Origin: Scedosporium boydii
Lineage: Eukaryota; Ascomycota; Sordariomycetes; Microascales; Microascaceae
Assembly: GCA_002221725.1 (NCBI GenBank)
Contig: NJFT01000109.1
Location: 1 to 64,000, forward strand
Direction: 5' to 3'
DNA length: 64,000 bases
Of the stretch, positions 1 to 11,511 are shown one piece after another. A program made the position numbers and the translations under genes. Numbering within the stretch: position 1 is the first letter of the stretch; every line of letters begins with the position of its first letter. The notes under the pieces are model-generated. The model had not been told where the DNA came from. It did no database searches and saw only the letters and a list, made by a program, of their open reading frames with translations.

Positions 1-279
1 CCCCCCCCACCGCCCAACTATACAGGTCAATGGCCACCCCCGCCCCCACCTCCTGGCCACATGCCCGGTTGGAATCCGGCCGCAGCGGCAATGATGATGG
101 GGGGAAATATGCCGATGCCGATGTCGATGCCGCCTGTTCCTGTGCCTCCGCCGCCCCCCGGTATGCCGGGTCCTTGGGGCGCCGGTCCGCCTCACGGTGG
201 TCCGCAGGGTCAGTATCCTTATGGTCGCGGTGGTTATCGAGGGGGTTATGGAGGGAGAGGGAGGGGACGAGGATGGTGA
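1..279 (+). CDS. C-terminal end of a Pro/Gly-rich protein with RGG tail (5' partial)
   Basis: The reading frame is open from the first base of the window and ends with TGA at 277-279, giving the last 92 residues of a protein. It begins in poly-proline blocks, passes through a Met/Pro-rich segment (MPMPMSMPP) and more proline, and finishes in an Arg-Gly tail (GRGGYRGGYGGRGRGRGW). Poly-Pro plus RGG tails are typical of RNA-binding or splicing proteins, and the C-termini of fungal SF1/branchpoint-binding proteins have similar composition. No folded domain lies inside the window, so the family cannot be fixed. The gene is convergent with the PP2A subunit gene downstream. Coding status is fairly sure from composition and the clean stop; identity is open. 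Confidence 0.6.
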   Translation, partial: PPPPPNYTGQWPPPPPPPGHMPGWNPAAAAMMMGGNMPMPMSMPPVPVPPPPPGMPGPWGAGPPHGGPQGQYPYGRGGYRGGYGGRGRGRGW

Positions 280-1133
280 GGATGTGTCTCGAGGATGTAT
301 TTCCTGCGTTTATTTTTTTTTCTTTTATGATATATATAGTAAAGCAGTGGGAATAATGATACCAATCCAATTAACGGATCCATGATGCACTTGATCACCT
401 CGATATCTTGCAGCTGTGTGTTAACCCAAACTTCGTAAAGTAAAGGAACGGAATAAACAAAGGACAAAGGGGGGCGAGAAGCGAAGCGAAATCCGAATTT
501 ATACATATTGTCTCCTTTTCTTTTCTTTCTTTCTCTTTTAATCATCAACCTCCTGCATTTCCCCGGGTCCTATACAATTCACAAGCCCCCCAGAAGCACA
601 CAAGACGGAGCCAGTTTCCTAACAAAACAAAATTCAAAACTACAGTTCTCACAACCTCCTCTCTCACAGAATCACCACGACGTTCGAAAAACCTCATCAG
701 TCATTATATTTTGATGCGAGCTAATCGACATAGAGTCATACTCAAAACAAAACAGTGGCAGTCCCCTCCAAAATTTTTGCGTGTGTGCGTGTAAAAGGGG
801 TGTCCATCCGAGAACAAGGAAAAAAAGGGGTTTGGTTACGACAGAGTAGAAGGTTTTAGCGAAAAAAAAACACTCCTCTGCAGGAAGAAGATGATGAAAG
901 GGTGTGGAGATGGGATGAAAAGGAAAAGTGGTGGTTGTCGAAGAGAAGTGTTTGAGAGACAAAACAAGAACTCGGGAAAACGTCAACAAAAATCAAAGAG
1001 GTCAAGCTCTCTCAGCTTAGCAGGACGCCACCGTTTGTCCGAGATGAAACGAGTGACACAAGAAGCCCGTTGAAACGCCAGCTATTAGAAAAATTCAGAA
1101 CCTCCCCCTTCCCCCGCTGTTTCCGTCACATCA
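280..1133. other. Intergenic region between convergent genes
   Basis: This should hold the 3' UTRs of the RGG-tail gene (+) and the PP2A subunit gene (-). The first 80 bases are T-rich (a T8 run near 311 followed by a TATATATAG stretch), as expected of fungal 3' ends. I see no convincing gene, tRNA or repeat here. Confidence 0.6.
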
Positions 1134-3631
1134 TCATCGCCCGCTCCGCGAGGAGCCCGCCGATGGGTGCCTCTCGTGGAGGGCAGGGAGACGCTCTCTA
1201 CGGTCTCCGTCCTGCAACTTCAACGAGTCTAGCCGCTTCTGGTTGTCTTCAGTGGCCGGGTCAACTTCGCCGCCTCGGGACAGCGAGCCGGAATGACCCC
1301 GCCCGTTCGTCCCGTTCATGAGCAGCCTCCGCTGGTTGGCTTGGTCGGTAATCGCCTGCCACTTCCTTTGTCTCATGCTTTCGCGCGCCGCTGCAGAGTT
1401 CTGTTGCTCGGTGTACTCGTGGGAACAGTCATCGAAGAGTTGCGGGTTAATTTCCATAAAGAGCTTCATAGCGTTATACACCATTCCATGAATTGTCCTG
1501 TTTACATGTTAGTTGGGTCATAAGTCAAATCAATGGGTTCTGAAGGGAGGTTCAGAAAAAGGCTTTTTGGGATGAAGCCTTCCCCCAGATCCTAGGATAA
1601 ACTCACCTATTCCAGTGTCCTTTAGAATTTTCATACAACGGAGCGAACATGATGGGGAGTATGATCTCGACATTGTCGCTCACGAGGTTGCAGAAATACT
1701 CATTGTTCCAGAAGTAGAGCGCGCGTTCGGCGACTTGGAAATGGGGACTCGCGACGGACTTGGCCAACTGGTGGAACAAGGGTTCTTGGACTTTGGCGAA
1801 TTCGGCCGGGTCCATAACTTCAAAAATATCCTCAACCTCATTAAGGAACATGACTTCCTTCGTACTATTGACTTTGGGCCAGTAGCGAAGCAGTCCGAGA
1901 ACGACCTGTGTAAGAATTGCTTAGTTTATATATCGCAACTCCGAAGTAAGCGTTGGAAGAAAGGTAAAAAGGAAAGGGGGAAAAATGTACCTCTTCGGTA
2001 AGGGAAGCGTCCTTCTCAAGGAACTGCACAATACAGTAGGCAAGCTGAGGATGGTACATGCTGAGACTCTTGACCTTGTGGAGAGGGAGGAGAACACGGG
2101 TGAGGAAGGTCTTGTGCTCCTCCTTCAGCGGCAGGGCGAATCCATTGATAATGGATCCGAGAATCTCGAGCAGTTCGGCAATACCGTTGAACCTCTCCGT
2201 CTCGTACGTAAACTGGAAGAACACGTTGTTGATGGATTTTCGAATAAAGGACCGCAAGTTCAAGAACTTCCCGTAGATGCGATGCAGCGTCGTCTTGAGG
2301 AAATCTCTCTCGCGCGGGTCCTCCGAGTCAAATAGCTCAAGCAGTTGCAACACAAAGCTGTGGTCAATATAGGCCTTGGCGATGTTGGTGTTGAAGTCTT
2401 GGCTTTCGATAAATCGAAGGAAAAACTCGTACACGACCTGGATATGAGGCCAAGCAACCTCGAGGACGGGCTCATCTTCTTCGGGGTCAAACGCCTCGCC
2501 CTGGGGGTTAACCGGAGGAGGGATAGGACGGAAGAGGTTTTTAGCAAACATCTCCACCACCTTGGGATACATGGGCTCGACGATGACCTGGCGATTGTTG
2601 GCCACGTAATCTAGGAGCTCATGAAGTGCAAGTCTCTTGATCTCCTTGGATTTCATATCGGCGCTGGCGTCGTTGAAATCAAAGATGACATTGCACTGCT
2701 CAATCTTCTGCATGAACAGTTCCTGGCGGCGATTGGGCGGCACGTCGTGGAAACCGGGCAACTTCTCTAATTCGCGATGGGGGGAGATCTCGAACCGAGA
2801 GGAATGTTGTCGCTTGGGAGTCCTGAGGCCTTCTGGCACTACGTCCTTGGGCGTCATTTGATGGATTCGGTCGAACATGAGAGATTTGCCGGCCTTGGGA
2901 GGAGCTAGATCACCAGGGAGAGTTTCCGTCGCGCCAGGGGGAGGGATATGCTGCTATTAATATGGAGAATCGTGTAAGCAAACTCAATATTCGAAGAGGG
3001 GAAATAAAGAACGACACAAGGAAGAAGAACAAGTCATTGAGCACGGAACAAAAGGACGTAGAGGAAATAGGGACCAAAGAAAGGGATGTGTGGGGTGGAA
3101 ATCGGGGCAACGCCGGGAAACTTTGGAAGGTAGAACCTACCATCGGTGAGGGGCTGACGATGACGGTCGGAGGCAGAGCGCCATGCCGGGAAGGAGTGCC
3201 CTGGCCATTTGTCGCAGCAGACCCGGCGAGTCTATCAGGACTGGACTGGACTCCGAGGGCAGGCAATTGCGGCGCCTGCTGATTCGCAACGTTGTGATCG
3301 CCGGGCCTGAAGCCAGCGTTACTGGGCGGCAGAGGCTTATTTCGGATATCGTTGAGTGTCGAGGTCGAGGAAGAGGGTGTCTGGACTGGGGATTGATTCG
3401 AGTCTCTAGAAGATGCCGGAGAGGCCGTTCCATCTTTCGGTTCTTTGTTCTTCTTGGAGGACTTATTAGGGTCCTTCCCGCGAGAGAGCTGCGAAACGAC
3501 AGAGTTAGAAACGGCAGTCGAGCAAAACGCTGGCTCCGGGATGGCGCGGAGAACGGGCCAGCCAGCTCTTGAGAAGTACTTATAAAAATCCAAATGCATA
3601 CACTTACAACTTTCTGGCTGAACCGCTTCAT
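1134..3631 (-). CDS. rts1: PP2A B56-type (B') regulatory subunit, Rts1/ParA orthologue
   Basis: Regulatory B' subunit that targets the PP2A phosphatase holoenzyme; fungal orthologues (Rts1, Par1, ParA) act in septation, mitotic exit and stress. Five exons, in coding order: 3608-3631, 3141-3488, 1991-2950, 1607-1905, 1134-1497, total 664 aa. The first exon is only 24 nt (MKRFSQKV) and joins [15 protein letters not shown], the expected fungal start. Residues about 10-125 are a low-complexity Ser/Pro linker. From about residue 140 the protein is the B56 HEAT-repeat solenoid, recognisable by segments such as [45 protein letters not shown] and [18 protein letters not shown], the last spanning the exon 4/5 junction in phase. 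The tail after about 560 is basic and variable. Introns are 119, 190, 85 and 109 nt with good GT-AG ends. The start ATG has A at -3. Identity is secure. Confidence 0.97.
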
Positions 3632-3976
3632 CTTGGAGGTCGCCAGGTTGGGCGTGTTTCTCGAGTCGCACTCGTTGATTAAGGTTGGTGTGATTAGGGG
3701 GCGCGGCTGAGCAGCAGCAGCAGCGGGGTTATTGTACTAGGAGGTATGCTGGCTCGGGGAGTCGGGGGGCTGCCAGGTGTCGACGGCGCAGCGCAGGTCT
3801 CCAGTACTGTGGAGGAGATGATGAGGGGTCAGTGTCAGTCCCAAGTAAATACGGAGACCGTCGAGTCGAAGAACAGCAAGTCTAAGAAGGGAATAGCCCC
3901 GAGAAAGAAAAAAAGAATCAAAAAAAGGAATAAAAGAAAGGACCAAAAAAGAACACTCGATGAACGCTGATTGTGG

Positions 3977-4003
3977 GAGACGGTGCGAGACGGTGCGAGA
4001 CGG
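3977..4003. repeat. Short tandem repeat, 10-bp unit
   Basis: The unit GAGACGGTGC is present 2.7 times without mismatch, in the presumed leader or promoter of rts1. It looks like a slippage duplication. Confidence 0.8.
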
Positions 4004-5327
4004 CGGAATGGGAGATTGGATTGAAAAACAGCAAGGACAATATCTTTGGGTCGCCAACATACAAGGGTCTGTGAGTCTGTGATGGGGCCGGGCTAGGGAG
4101 AAATTACCGGCAATGCAATATCCGGGGTGGTGAAAGGTGGGTTGGCGGGCACTAGACGTGCAAGTCGCGTTTCCGGCTGAGGAGGATGTGGATATTCCAG
4201 GGTCTAGTAGAATTGATTGCAGTACCGTGGAGGGGACTCGAGGCGAGGCGAAAAACAGGAGTTGCAGACGAGGGTGTGGGATGGTATCCTATCTCCAACA
4301 GGATATTCGATAATGAAACCAGGCGCCGGTCAATCGACAGACCGACAGCACTTAGGTTCTCGGGGCGTTCACAGCTCTACTATTCTATCTTGACGCCGAA
4401 ATGTCGGTGTTGAATAGGCCTTGAGGAGTTGGTTTCCGCGGTGGTGGGTAGGCTCGAAAGAGGATGGTTGGCCCCGTGTAGCGCCGAGAAGGAACAATTC
4501 GATCAGGCTCGCATCGGATGAGATGGCCGAATTATTTTCTTTCTTAAAGGTATGGCTTTTTTCGTCCTCGAGGTACGCTCTGTTCGAATCGAGTTGCTTT
4601 TGTTCACCGTGTTGCGGTTTCGGGCTTCGATCGTGGGTTCTCTCCGGCGCGGGTCGGTAAAGACGTTATGACACGGGAGGCGTAAACAAGGCAGCGTCTA
4701 TAAATCTATCCAAATTAGAATGGGTATTAAAACAGGAAAAAAAGAAAAGTCCCTTGGTTGCTATTGTTGAGGCCGTATTGACCTGAAACTAACTTGACAT
4801 GTGTCGGTGTTGAGAGACAGGAAGAGAGCTTAGAACACGGAGTATCGAGGAGATGATGCAGGGGGCCCATCCCACTACGGGATTAACTCGTGGGGAAACG
4901 GCTTTCCGTAGGCTCGAGGCAGAAAAAGGGAGATCAACGCTGGTCGTGTTACCTTGTGATGTGCGAAACGGCGATTGGGCTCCAGAAAAGGGAATTCGCT
5001 GGCTGTTCCGCTAGAACTTGGAAGGGGGTGCCGAGGGCAAATTGGCAGTTGGATCAATTTGATTGAAGTGATCAAGTGGCTTGGGCAACTAGTTTGAGTT
5101 GGTTGAGATTTGGTTGGCCCAGTGTCGCAGATTCGCAGGGTGCTATGGTACGAAGGAGCAACTAGCAGCCTGGCCAGGCGGAGGGACCACTGGGGCGGTC
5201 AGCCACAACGCAGCACAACAGACTAGAGAAACGGGGCAAAAAACAGAAGGCTTGGAGGTGGACAGGACGAGGCGGCTGTTGAGGCGTTCGAGATGCAGAA
5301 ATAGAAGCCAGACAGAGCCCGACGTGG

Positions 5328-5348
5328 GTCTGCAGTCTGCAGTCTGCA
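5328..5348. repeat. Short tandem repeat, 7-bp unit x3
   Basis: Three perfect copies of GTCTGCA lie immediately before a TACTTCGTA motif copy at 5351. They are in the intergenic region between rts1 and tfc1. Confidence 0.85.
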
Positions 5349-5423
5349 TATACTTCGTAGCTTGGGGAATTTATTATCGAGCTGCTGGCGAGAGCGCACC
5401 TTATAAACAGACCAAACGGGTCC

Positions 5424-5447
5424 CTTGGCAACTTGGCAACTTGGCAG
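5424..5447. repeat. Short tandem repeat, 8-bp unit x3
   Basis: Three copies of CTTGGCAA, the last with one mismatch, in non-coding DNA. Confidence 0.8.
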
Positions 5448-6659
5448 ACTTGAGATGATGTCCAGTAATGGTTTACTTGAGAAATGAGGATCAATAATGG
5501 TGGTGGTGAGGGGAAGTTTGGTGATGCCCATGGATTGCTCGATGTTTACTTCGTCACCGTCCACTGCCACTGCCAAAGCCAGGGCGAAAGGTACGAAGTA
5601 CTCAGTCCTCTGTGAGCTGCACTGTGGCTCTACGTGTCTTCCATATCATATCGACGATGCCTCAACTACACGTACACATTGACAATACGAAGGTACACCT
5701 GTGCTCTCTCACAGCGTCCAAGTCGAATGATCAATTGATCCACCATCAATCGAGTAGTAGCATCGCAAACATCTCCAAGTTATTACATTAATGGTAGATT
5801 GAGGCGAGCAGTCAGACACAGTGTTTCGCAGCTTCACTGTTACTGCGAGGCAACATTGACGTTGTACTGAGGCAATATGTGCAACACAGTTGTCCGTCCT
5901 CAAGAGACTCCCCGAGTCCGCAACTGAAGTCAACTGACAGCACAACTAGACTCCTATTCGGAACTCTGGAGAGTGTTAACCACCAGAGAGGGTTGTTTAG
6001 CGCCCTATAAAATAGGGTCCAATTCCTCAGTGCGGTTAAACCACATCGCCCGCCGCACCGCAGGGCATCACCGATGGAGCTTAAAACCGCGGGTCGATCA
6101 AACCAAAGGTTGAGGATAATTGGCAGCCTTCAGACGAATAACGCAAATTAGACAAAACACGCATTCCTCTGCCTGGTCTTAAACACGTGCTGTGTCGAGG
6201 ACGAAGGAGGCTTTGTCCACGACTGCTTAGTAACAGGACCCTAATTACCACTGTACTAATACAAGTTACATGAGAGAGTGAACCAAGTGACGCTAATCTC
6301 CACAGCATCGGTACCTGCATGTCCTGGTTTTGAAATCGGGTGTTTTGACACTGTTGACAGCCGGCAAAAGTCTCCATCAATCATCGCCTCACAACATCTC
6401 GACCTCCAGCATCGATCTGAAGTGAGTTGAGAAGGAGGCGATATTTCGCATCCGGACTTTCAGTCTTCATCTACATTTTTTAACCAACCCTAGCATCATA
6501 CACTTCGGCTATTATTATGTCTCTATAAATTCTTCTCCGGCCAAAGTACATAAACAGGGGGCCGAGAGCATCCTCCAAGCCAAAGATCAATCTCATCTCA
6601 CGATTCTTTCCTCTTACAACTCCCGAGCCTGAAGTGAGCAAAAGAAAGAAAGGGTAAAT

Positions 6660-9070
6660 ATGAACCCCAGAGATGAACCTATGGACGATAGGTCCTCCCA
6701 TACAGAGGACTACTTTGATGAAAGCGACGACGACCACGTCGAAGCCAACGGGTCCATCCAGGAAGTTCCTGAAGAAAACCCCGAAGAGGGCGAGCCCGTC
6801 GAGGAGGAGGAAGACGAAGGAGCCCCGAGATATGTCGTGCCTCCCCGAGCCATGGGAGCCGTAGAGGTTCCCATGATCGTCGCCAACGTTGACCGAGCGA
6901 CTAAAGCCTTCGGGAACATTACTTCGTACAAGCCAGTATGTCTTTTTTTTTTTTTTTTTTTTTTTTCTCTTAGGCCAATTTGTTGACCCCTTTGGTTCCC
7001 AAGAGAGCTAACTAAAGGCTAAGTTCCTTGACCCAAACCGTAACTCTCTTCCACTGTACATGGATCCTGAGAATGCCTTCTGTCCATCCATCCTGTCCCA
7101 TAATGCATCAACCCACAACGTGCTCCTCAAAGTCACTGTCCCGAAGCGGACGGGACGCAAGAGGAAGCGCGGGACTGATGGCCCCTGGGAGGAAAGAGGA
7201 GAAGTGGGAAAGGATGGTAGCGGCATACCACCACCGGCCAACGTTGAGCGAGATGAAAGCGTAGCGTCTAAGAAGCGATTAGACCATCCAAAGACATTGC
7301 TCCGGAAACTCCAGGATAACGTTGAAACGTATCGAGTCGAGACAGTCGGCGTCATTAAGCATACGCATCGATACAGAGGTCAGTCCTTTTTTTTTTCTTG
7401 TTCCTCCATATCGCTCATACTCACCGTCACATATAGGCCTTATGGACTTCCAGGTTGACCTTAGCCGATCTGAATTCGCTTCAAACTTTGTCGACAAGAT
7501 TCTCTCAAAGGATGGTAAGTGGTCGCTTGATCCCGCTCTCAATAAACCACTCACATACTAACACAATCCCGCAGTCAACAAAATCAAGCAGTTCAGGATC
7601 GGAAGGGACATCGACTCAGGCCCCCACTCAGACATAATGCCACCCCCCAAATTCACCCACATGACCCTCCCCTTCAACTACGCCTACGAACAAAACCCCT
7701 TCGTCCACGCCATCAAGGGTGACGAGGGTGAAGAGCAGGTCGTCAACACCACCGCCCCCGCCCTCGTCGGCTGCTTCATCGCCGCCACGGACCCGACCCC
7801 TCAAGCCCCCAACCGCCTCCCGAACCTCCTCGACCCCCTCACCGCCGAGGTCATCACCGCCGTCGAGGAGGCCTTCGAGTTCCGCCCCATCTGGACCCGT
7901 CGCTCCCTCCTCAATTACTTGGGCCCCCGCCTCAAGAACTGGGGGCCGCTCAAACGCTTCCTGGGCTATGCCGCGTACCAGTTCAAGGGTGGGCCCTGGC
8001 GCGACGCGCTGATGCCCTACGGCCTGGATCCGCGCTCGGATCCGAAATACCGCATCTATCAGACCTTGTCCTTTAAGCTTCCCTCTATCAAGAACGTCAC
8101 GAGCAACAAGAACGCCAAGAAGAAATCCTGGAAGAATTTCCGCCGCGCCCGAGACGCCGACCCTTACAAGTTCGAGGAGGACACCGCCGAGAGCCACATC
8201 TTTAACGGAGACACGTACTACTCCAACGGTAAAGTCTGGCAGGTCTGCGACATTACCGACCCCACACTCGCCCGCATGTTCGCAGAGGCTAGTATCCGTC
8301 CGACGTGCGACGTCGAGAGCAGCGGCTGGTACCACCAGGGCCTCTGGGGTAAAGCCAAAGCCGTCATGAAATGCAAGCTCGTCGCTGTGCTCTTCAACCG
8401 CACGCTGGCCCCCGATGCCTTCGACCACCTCTTACACGGCGCCTCCACGTACGAGGTCGAGCAAAGCATCCCCGGTGGCGGCGAAGACGGCGATGAACAG
8501 AAGACGCTACAGTACCAGCGCTCCACGTCCCTTACACCACCCCCCGGCGCCATCGTCTCCCTCCGTCTGCCTGACCTGCAGCTCACGAACGAAGAAGTGC
8601 GGTTCCTGAAGGGCAGGAGAATCCGCTCCACGGGCAGGCGCAAGACGGAGAAGAAGAAGTTCATGTCCGTGCAGCTGAGTCGGAGGCCTAATCGGCCGTC
8701 TACTGGTTTCGCGACGCCCGTCAAGGTCAGCGGTCCATCCGCCGCGCGTAGCAAAGAGGCCGGAGGACGGCCCGCCGTGTCTGACGCTGTTCGCCCCTCG
8801 GGCCTGGATAGGGCTGGTGAGGAGCCTACGGATGGGGATGTTACGAGACTACGTGGGCAGCGGAAGGACGGCGGCGTGTCTGAAGCTGGGCCCTCGAGGA
8901 TTGATGATGTCTACGATGAAATGGAAGTTGGGGATGAAGAAGATATAGATGAGGTTGAGGAGGAAGAGGAAGAGGAAGACTACGATGAGGAGGGACAGAA
9001 CGAGCGCTATGATGACCCATATTCTTACCTTGATGATGATGACGGAGTCGAGTACATATATGATGATTAA
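6660..9070 (+). CDS. tfc1: RNA polymerase III factor TFIIIC subunit (Tfc1/tau95, TFIIIC-5 family)
   Basis: DNA-binding subunit of TFIIIC, which recognises the A box of tRNA genes and helps recruit TFIIIB and Pol III. Four exons (6660-6935, 7024-7378, 7437-7514, 7575-9070) give 734 aa; splice phases 0, 1 and 1 are consistent throughout. Residues 1-60 are acidic. The conserved core starts around SYKPFLDPNRNSLPLYMDPE at the exon 1/2 junction and continues through NVLLKVTVPKRTGRKRKRG, RYRGLMDFQVDLSRSEF and the exon 3/4 junction (FVDKILSKDVNKIKQFRIGR). A winged-helix/HTH-like region lies at about 335-405 (RPIWTRRSLLNYLGPRLKNW, then QFKGGPWRD). The last ~50 residues are almost purely Asp/Glu/Tyr, the acidic tail known in this family. 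Intron 1 carries a 24-nt T run. The start has A at -3 (AAATATGA). Identity is strong. Confidence 0.95.
6943..6966. repeat. 24-nt poly-T run in tfc1 intron 1
   Basis: A homopolymer of 24 T begins 7 nt after the donor of the first tfc1 intron, on the coding strand. It does not overlap the branch point (CTAAC near 7006). Length variation between strains or assemblies is likely. Confidence 0.9.
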
Positions 9071-9386
9071 AAGCAAAACGAGGAAAGCAAGTTTGAGGTC
9101 ACGAAGGAATGGATGATACGCAGAGAGGGCTACTAGCGAATGAAAGGATCAACTGGTTTATTTATTTCCCCTGTATTCTAGGTGACTTGATGCATAGACT
9201 CGCGAAACTTAGTGCATATGAGTGCCGTATCCTCATCTCCTCACCAAACGATGTCTGGCAGACTGACAAGTACTTTCAGATTCGCGAAGAAAAGAACAAG
9301 ATCAAAAAGGATGGAAATGGAATCGAAACTGTCTGGAGAACGGGTAATTGAGGGCGCTTGGTGTGACCTTTTTTTTTTTTTTTTTT
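9071..9386. other. Intergenic region between convergent tfc1 and zinc-finger gene
   Basis: About 315 bases that should contain the overlapping 3' ends of two convergent genes. A T20 run at 9369-9388 abuts the zinc-finger gene and includes its stop-codon bases. No gene is visible. Confidence 0.6.
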
Positions 9387-9388
9387 TT
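9369..9388. repeat. 20-nt poly-T run at the zinc-finger gene stop codon
   Basis: A run of 20 T on the + strand, poly-A on the coding strand of the zinc-finger gene. It supplies two bases of the TAA stop and begins the 3' UTR. The coding strand therefore reads TGG-TAA followed by A18. Confidence 0.85.
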
Positions 9389-11511
9389 ACCAGGTCATCT
9401 CCCTCTGCTTCTCAGCCCAGTACTCGCTGCGTTCCTTCTCCTTCTCCTCAGCAAACTTATCCAGGGCCTTGATGACTTCGATACCACGCTCTCCCCGTTC
9501 ACCGAACTTGCGGATAGACTCTTCGGTGACGACGTAGCGGTTGGTGTAATCCTCAAGGGTGCCCGAGACGTCGGCGATGCCAGCGGTGAGTTGATCGAGG
9601 AAGGGCCGGAAGTCCTCCGTCATGCGGATGCCGCAGCGGGTGCTCTGGGATTCGGAGTGCTGGGTCAGAGCCGTGGCGGAGCGGAAGTAGCGGAGGCAGT
9701 GGGGGCACTGCAGCTTTCGGCCGTCGTAAGCATGGGCGCCAGAGGTCAAGTGGTCGACGAGGGCGTGGCCCATAGTAAAGCTCTTCCTATATATCAGTTT
9801 CGCTCTTGTTAGTGATCTGATCATGACTTTTCCCCCCTCTCCGCCGGGGCTTCCCTCCTAAGATAATAGGCGACATTACTTACTTGCAGTCGGCCTTAGG
9901 ACAATGAAATTTCTTGCTCCACTCGCGGTAATGGTGCGCCAGATTAAAGTCCCTATGGCGAGGATCGTTGATGTCAAGCGACTCGCCGACTCCGCCGTTC
10001 AAAAGCTCGCCATTATCCCACTTCACCTGGGGCTTGTAAGGCGCATCCCAACTCTCGCCAATCCATGTAGAAGTGCCACCATGGGGATCGGCTTTCTTCG
10101 GGCCCGCCATTCCCTGAGCAGCCGGCTTCTTGGGAAGTTCTCCATCACTGGAGCCCATCTGACTCGTGCTACTAGCATTGCGAGAATGGGAAGACCCCTG
10201 GCCAATGCTGTTGTCGTCGCGTGTCTGCTGTTCTCCAGAGGGATAAATAGGCTGCTTGCCTTTCCTGCCTCGGAGGTGGGGAGGAACGTATTCCTCAGAT
10301 CCGGTATTCTGGATCTGGGCTGGCAAATCGGCCACGGCTTTGGCGGGAACATTGTCCGGCTTGGGAACTCCGGCAGCATCGCTTCCATCAGCGGCCTCAT
10401 CACAGCTCTCCTTATCAATAGTAACAACGTCTCCATCCTCAGGCATCTTGGTAACACCTCCCGAGCTGGAATTCTCAATACCGACTTCCAAGTGGGGCTC
10501 TTCGACACCATCATCTGACTCGAGCTTTTCAAAGTAAACGCCCGTGCGAGTGAATCTAATCTGTCTGAGACCATCGCTTAGCATAGGCTTCCGCTTCTGG
10601 ACCGTGCCTCCCGACTTAGCGGGCTCACGAGAAGGACCGGAGATAGTAGAAGGCTCCTCGGCAGAGCCAACATCAATGAGGACCTCGCATTGCTTCTTCG
10701 ATTGAACGCCGTCTGTAACGGAACTGTCACCAGACGCCTCGGGTTCCTTGGATTGTTTATCCTGAGAGCCCTTGAGAGCCTTAGCTGCCCTTCGCTTGTC
10801 AGCCTCCTTGAAGGCAGCGACAGCGTCGGCCAAGGTAGGAAAATCACCCTTGTTTGAGATATCAAGCGGCTTAGGAGGGGCAACCTTCTTAGCCGGCACC
10901 AGGACCTCTTTGGCTGGTACGGGAGGCTCGTCGGGGACGGGTGACTTGGCAAGGACAGGCGAATTGTCGAGGACGGGCAGCTTGTAGGGGACGGGAGGCT
11001 TGGCGCGAGTGGGTGGAATGTTCTTTACGATGTACTGGGCGTAGTATCCCTTATTAGGATGGTTGGGGTCACCGGCATCCTCGAGGCCCTTACCCATTTG
11101 AAGCTTCTGGATGCGGCTTGCATCCAACGCTTCCTTAGAGATCCTCCTGCATTGGCCGGACTCAATATGAGCGATAAGACCTCCAACTCGGACGAAGTTA
11201 ACGCCACATCCAGGACACTGCAAGTCCTGAGGCTTTGCATGATACTGTTTACTCAAGCAGTTAGACGAGAGTTCTCTGAGCACATAGATGATATTAATGA
11301 TGCGGTAAGGAAATGCTGCAGCACATACCTGAAACTGATGCAAGAGAACAGTATCTGGGTTCGAGAACATACGACCACACTCGGCGCAGTGATTGTGGCC
11401 CTTACCGGAGTCCATCATCTCCAATTTATGCGCAGCCAAGGCGTCGCATGTAGGGAATACCTTGTGGCACTCCTCGCAGGCAGGGCGCTGCTCGCTATCC
11501 CTGGGCGCCAT
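9387..11511 (-). CDS. C2H2-type zinc-finger protein with five fingers
   Basis: Three exons in coding order (11329-11511, 9884-11244, 9387-9786) give 647 aa. The fingers are split between the ends. N-terminal: CEEC at 12-15; CAEC at 42-45 with His58 and His63; and CPGCGVNF with a CCHC-like end. C-terminal: HCPKADCKKSF with HLTSGAH, and CPHCLRYF with a final Cys. Between them lies about 380 residues of low-complexity linker, including a run of repeated PVPxKxPV-type motifs and a YVPPHLRGRKG patch, then a Ser-rich stretch. The last 60 residues form a charged helical region. Nuclear nucleic-acid binding is probable but no target can be named. The first intron (84 nt) is in frame and stop-free and separates the two His ligands of finger 2. 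The start has A at -3 and G at +4. Confidence 0.88.

Larger units (their letters stand above)
3632..6659. other. Divergent intergenic region between rts1 and tfc1
   Basis: This 3 kb region lies between two divergently transcribed genes and should contain both promoters and leaders. No long or recognisable coding frame is present. It holds two exact copies of the dispersed TACTTCGTA motif (5351-5359 and 5592-5600) and several perfect short tandem duplications (3977-4003, 5328-5348, 5424-5447). It also holds a CCCTAT-AAA-ATAGGG inverted repeat at 6003-6017 that contains a TATAAAA box about 650 bp upstream of the tfc1 start. That box could serve tfc1, but this is a guess. Confidence 0.55.
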
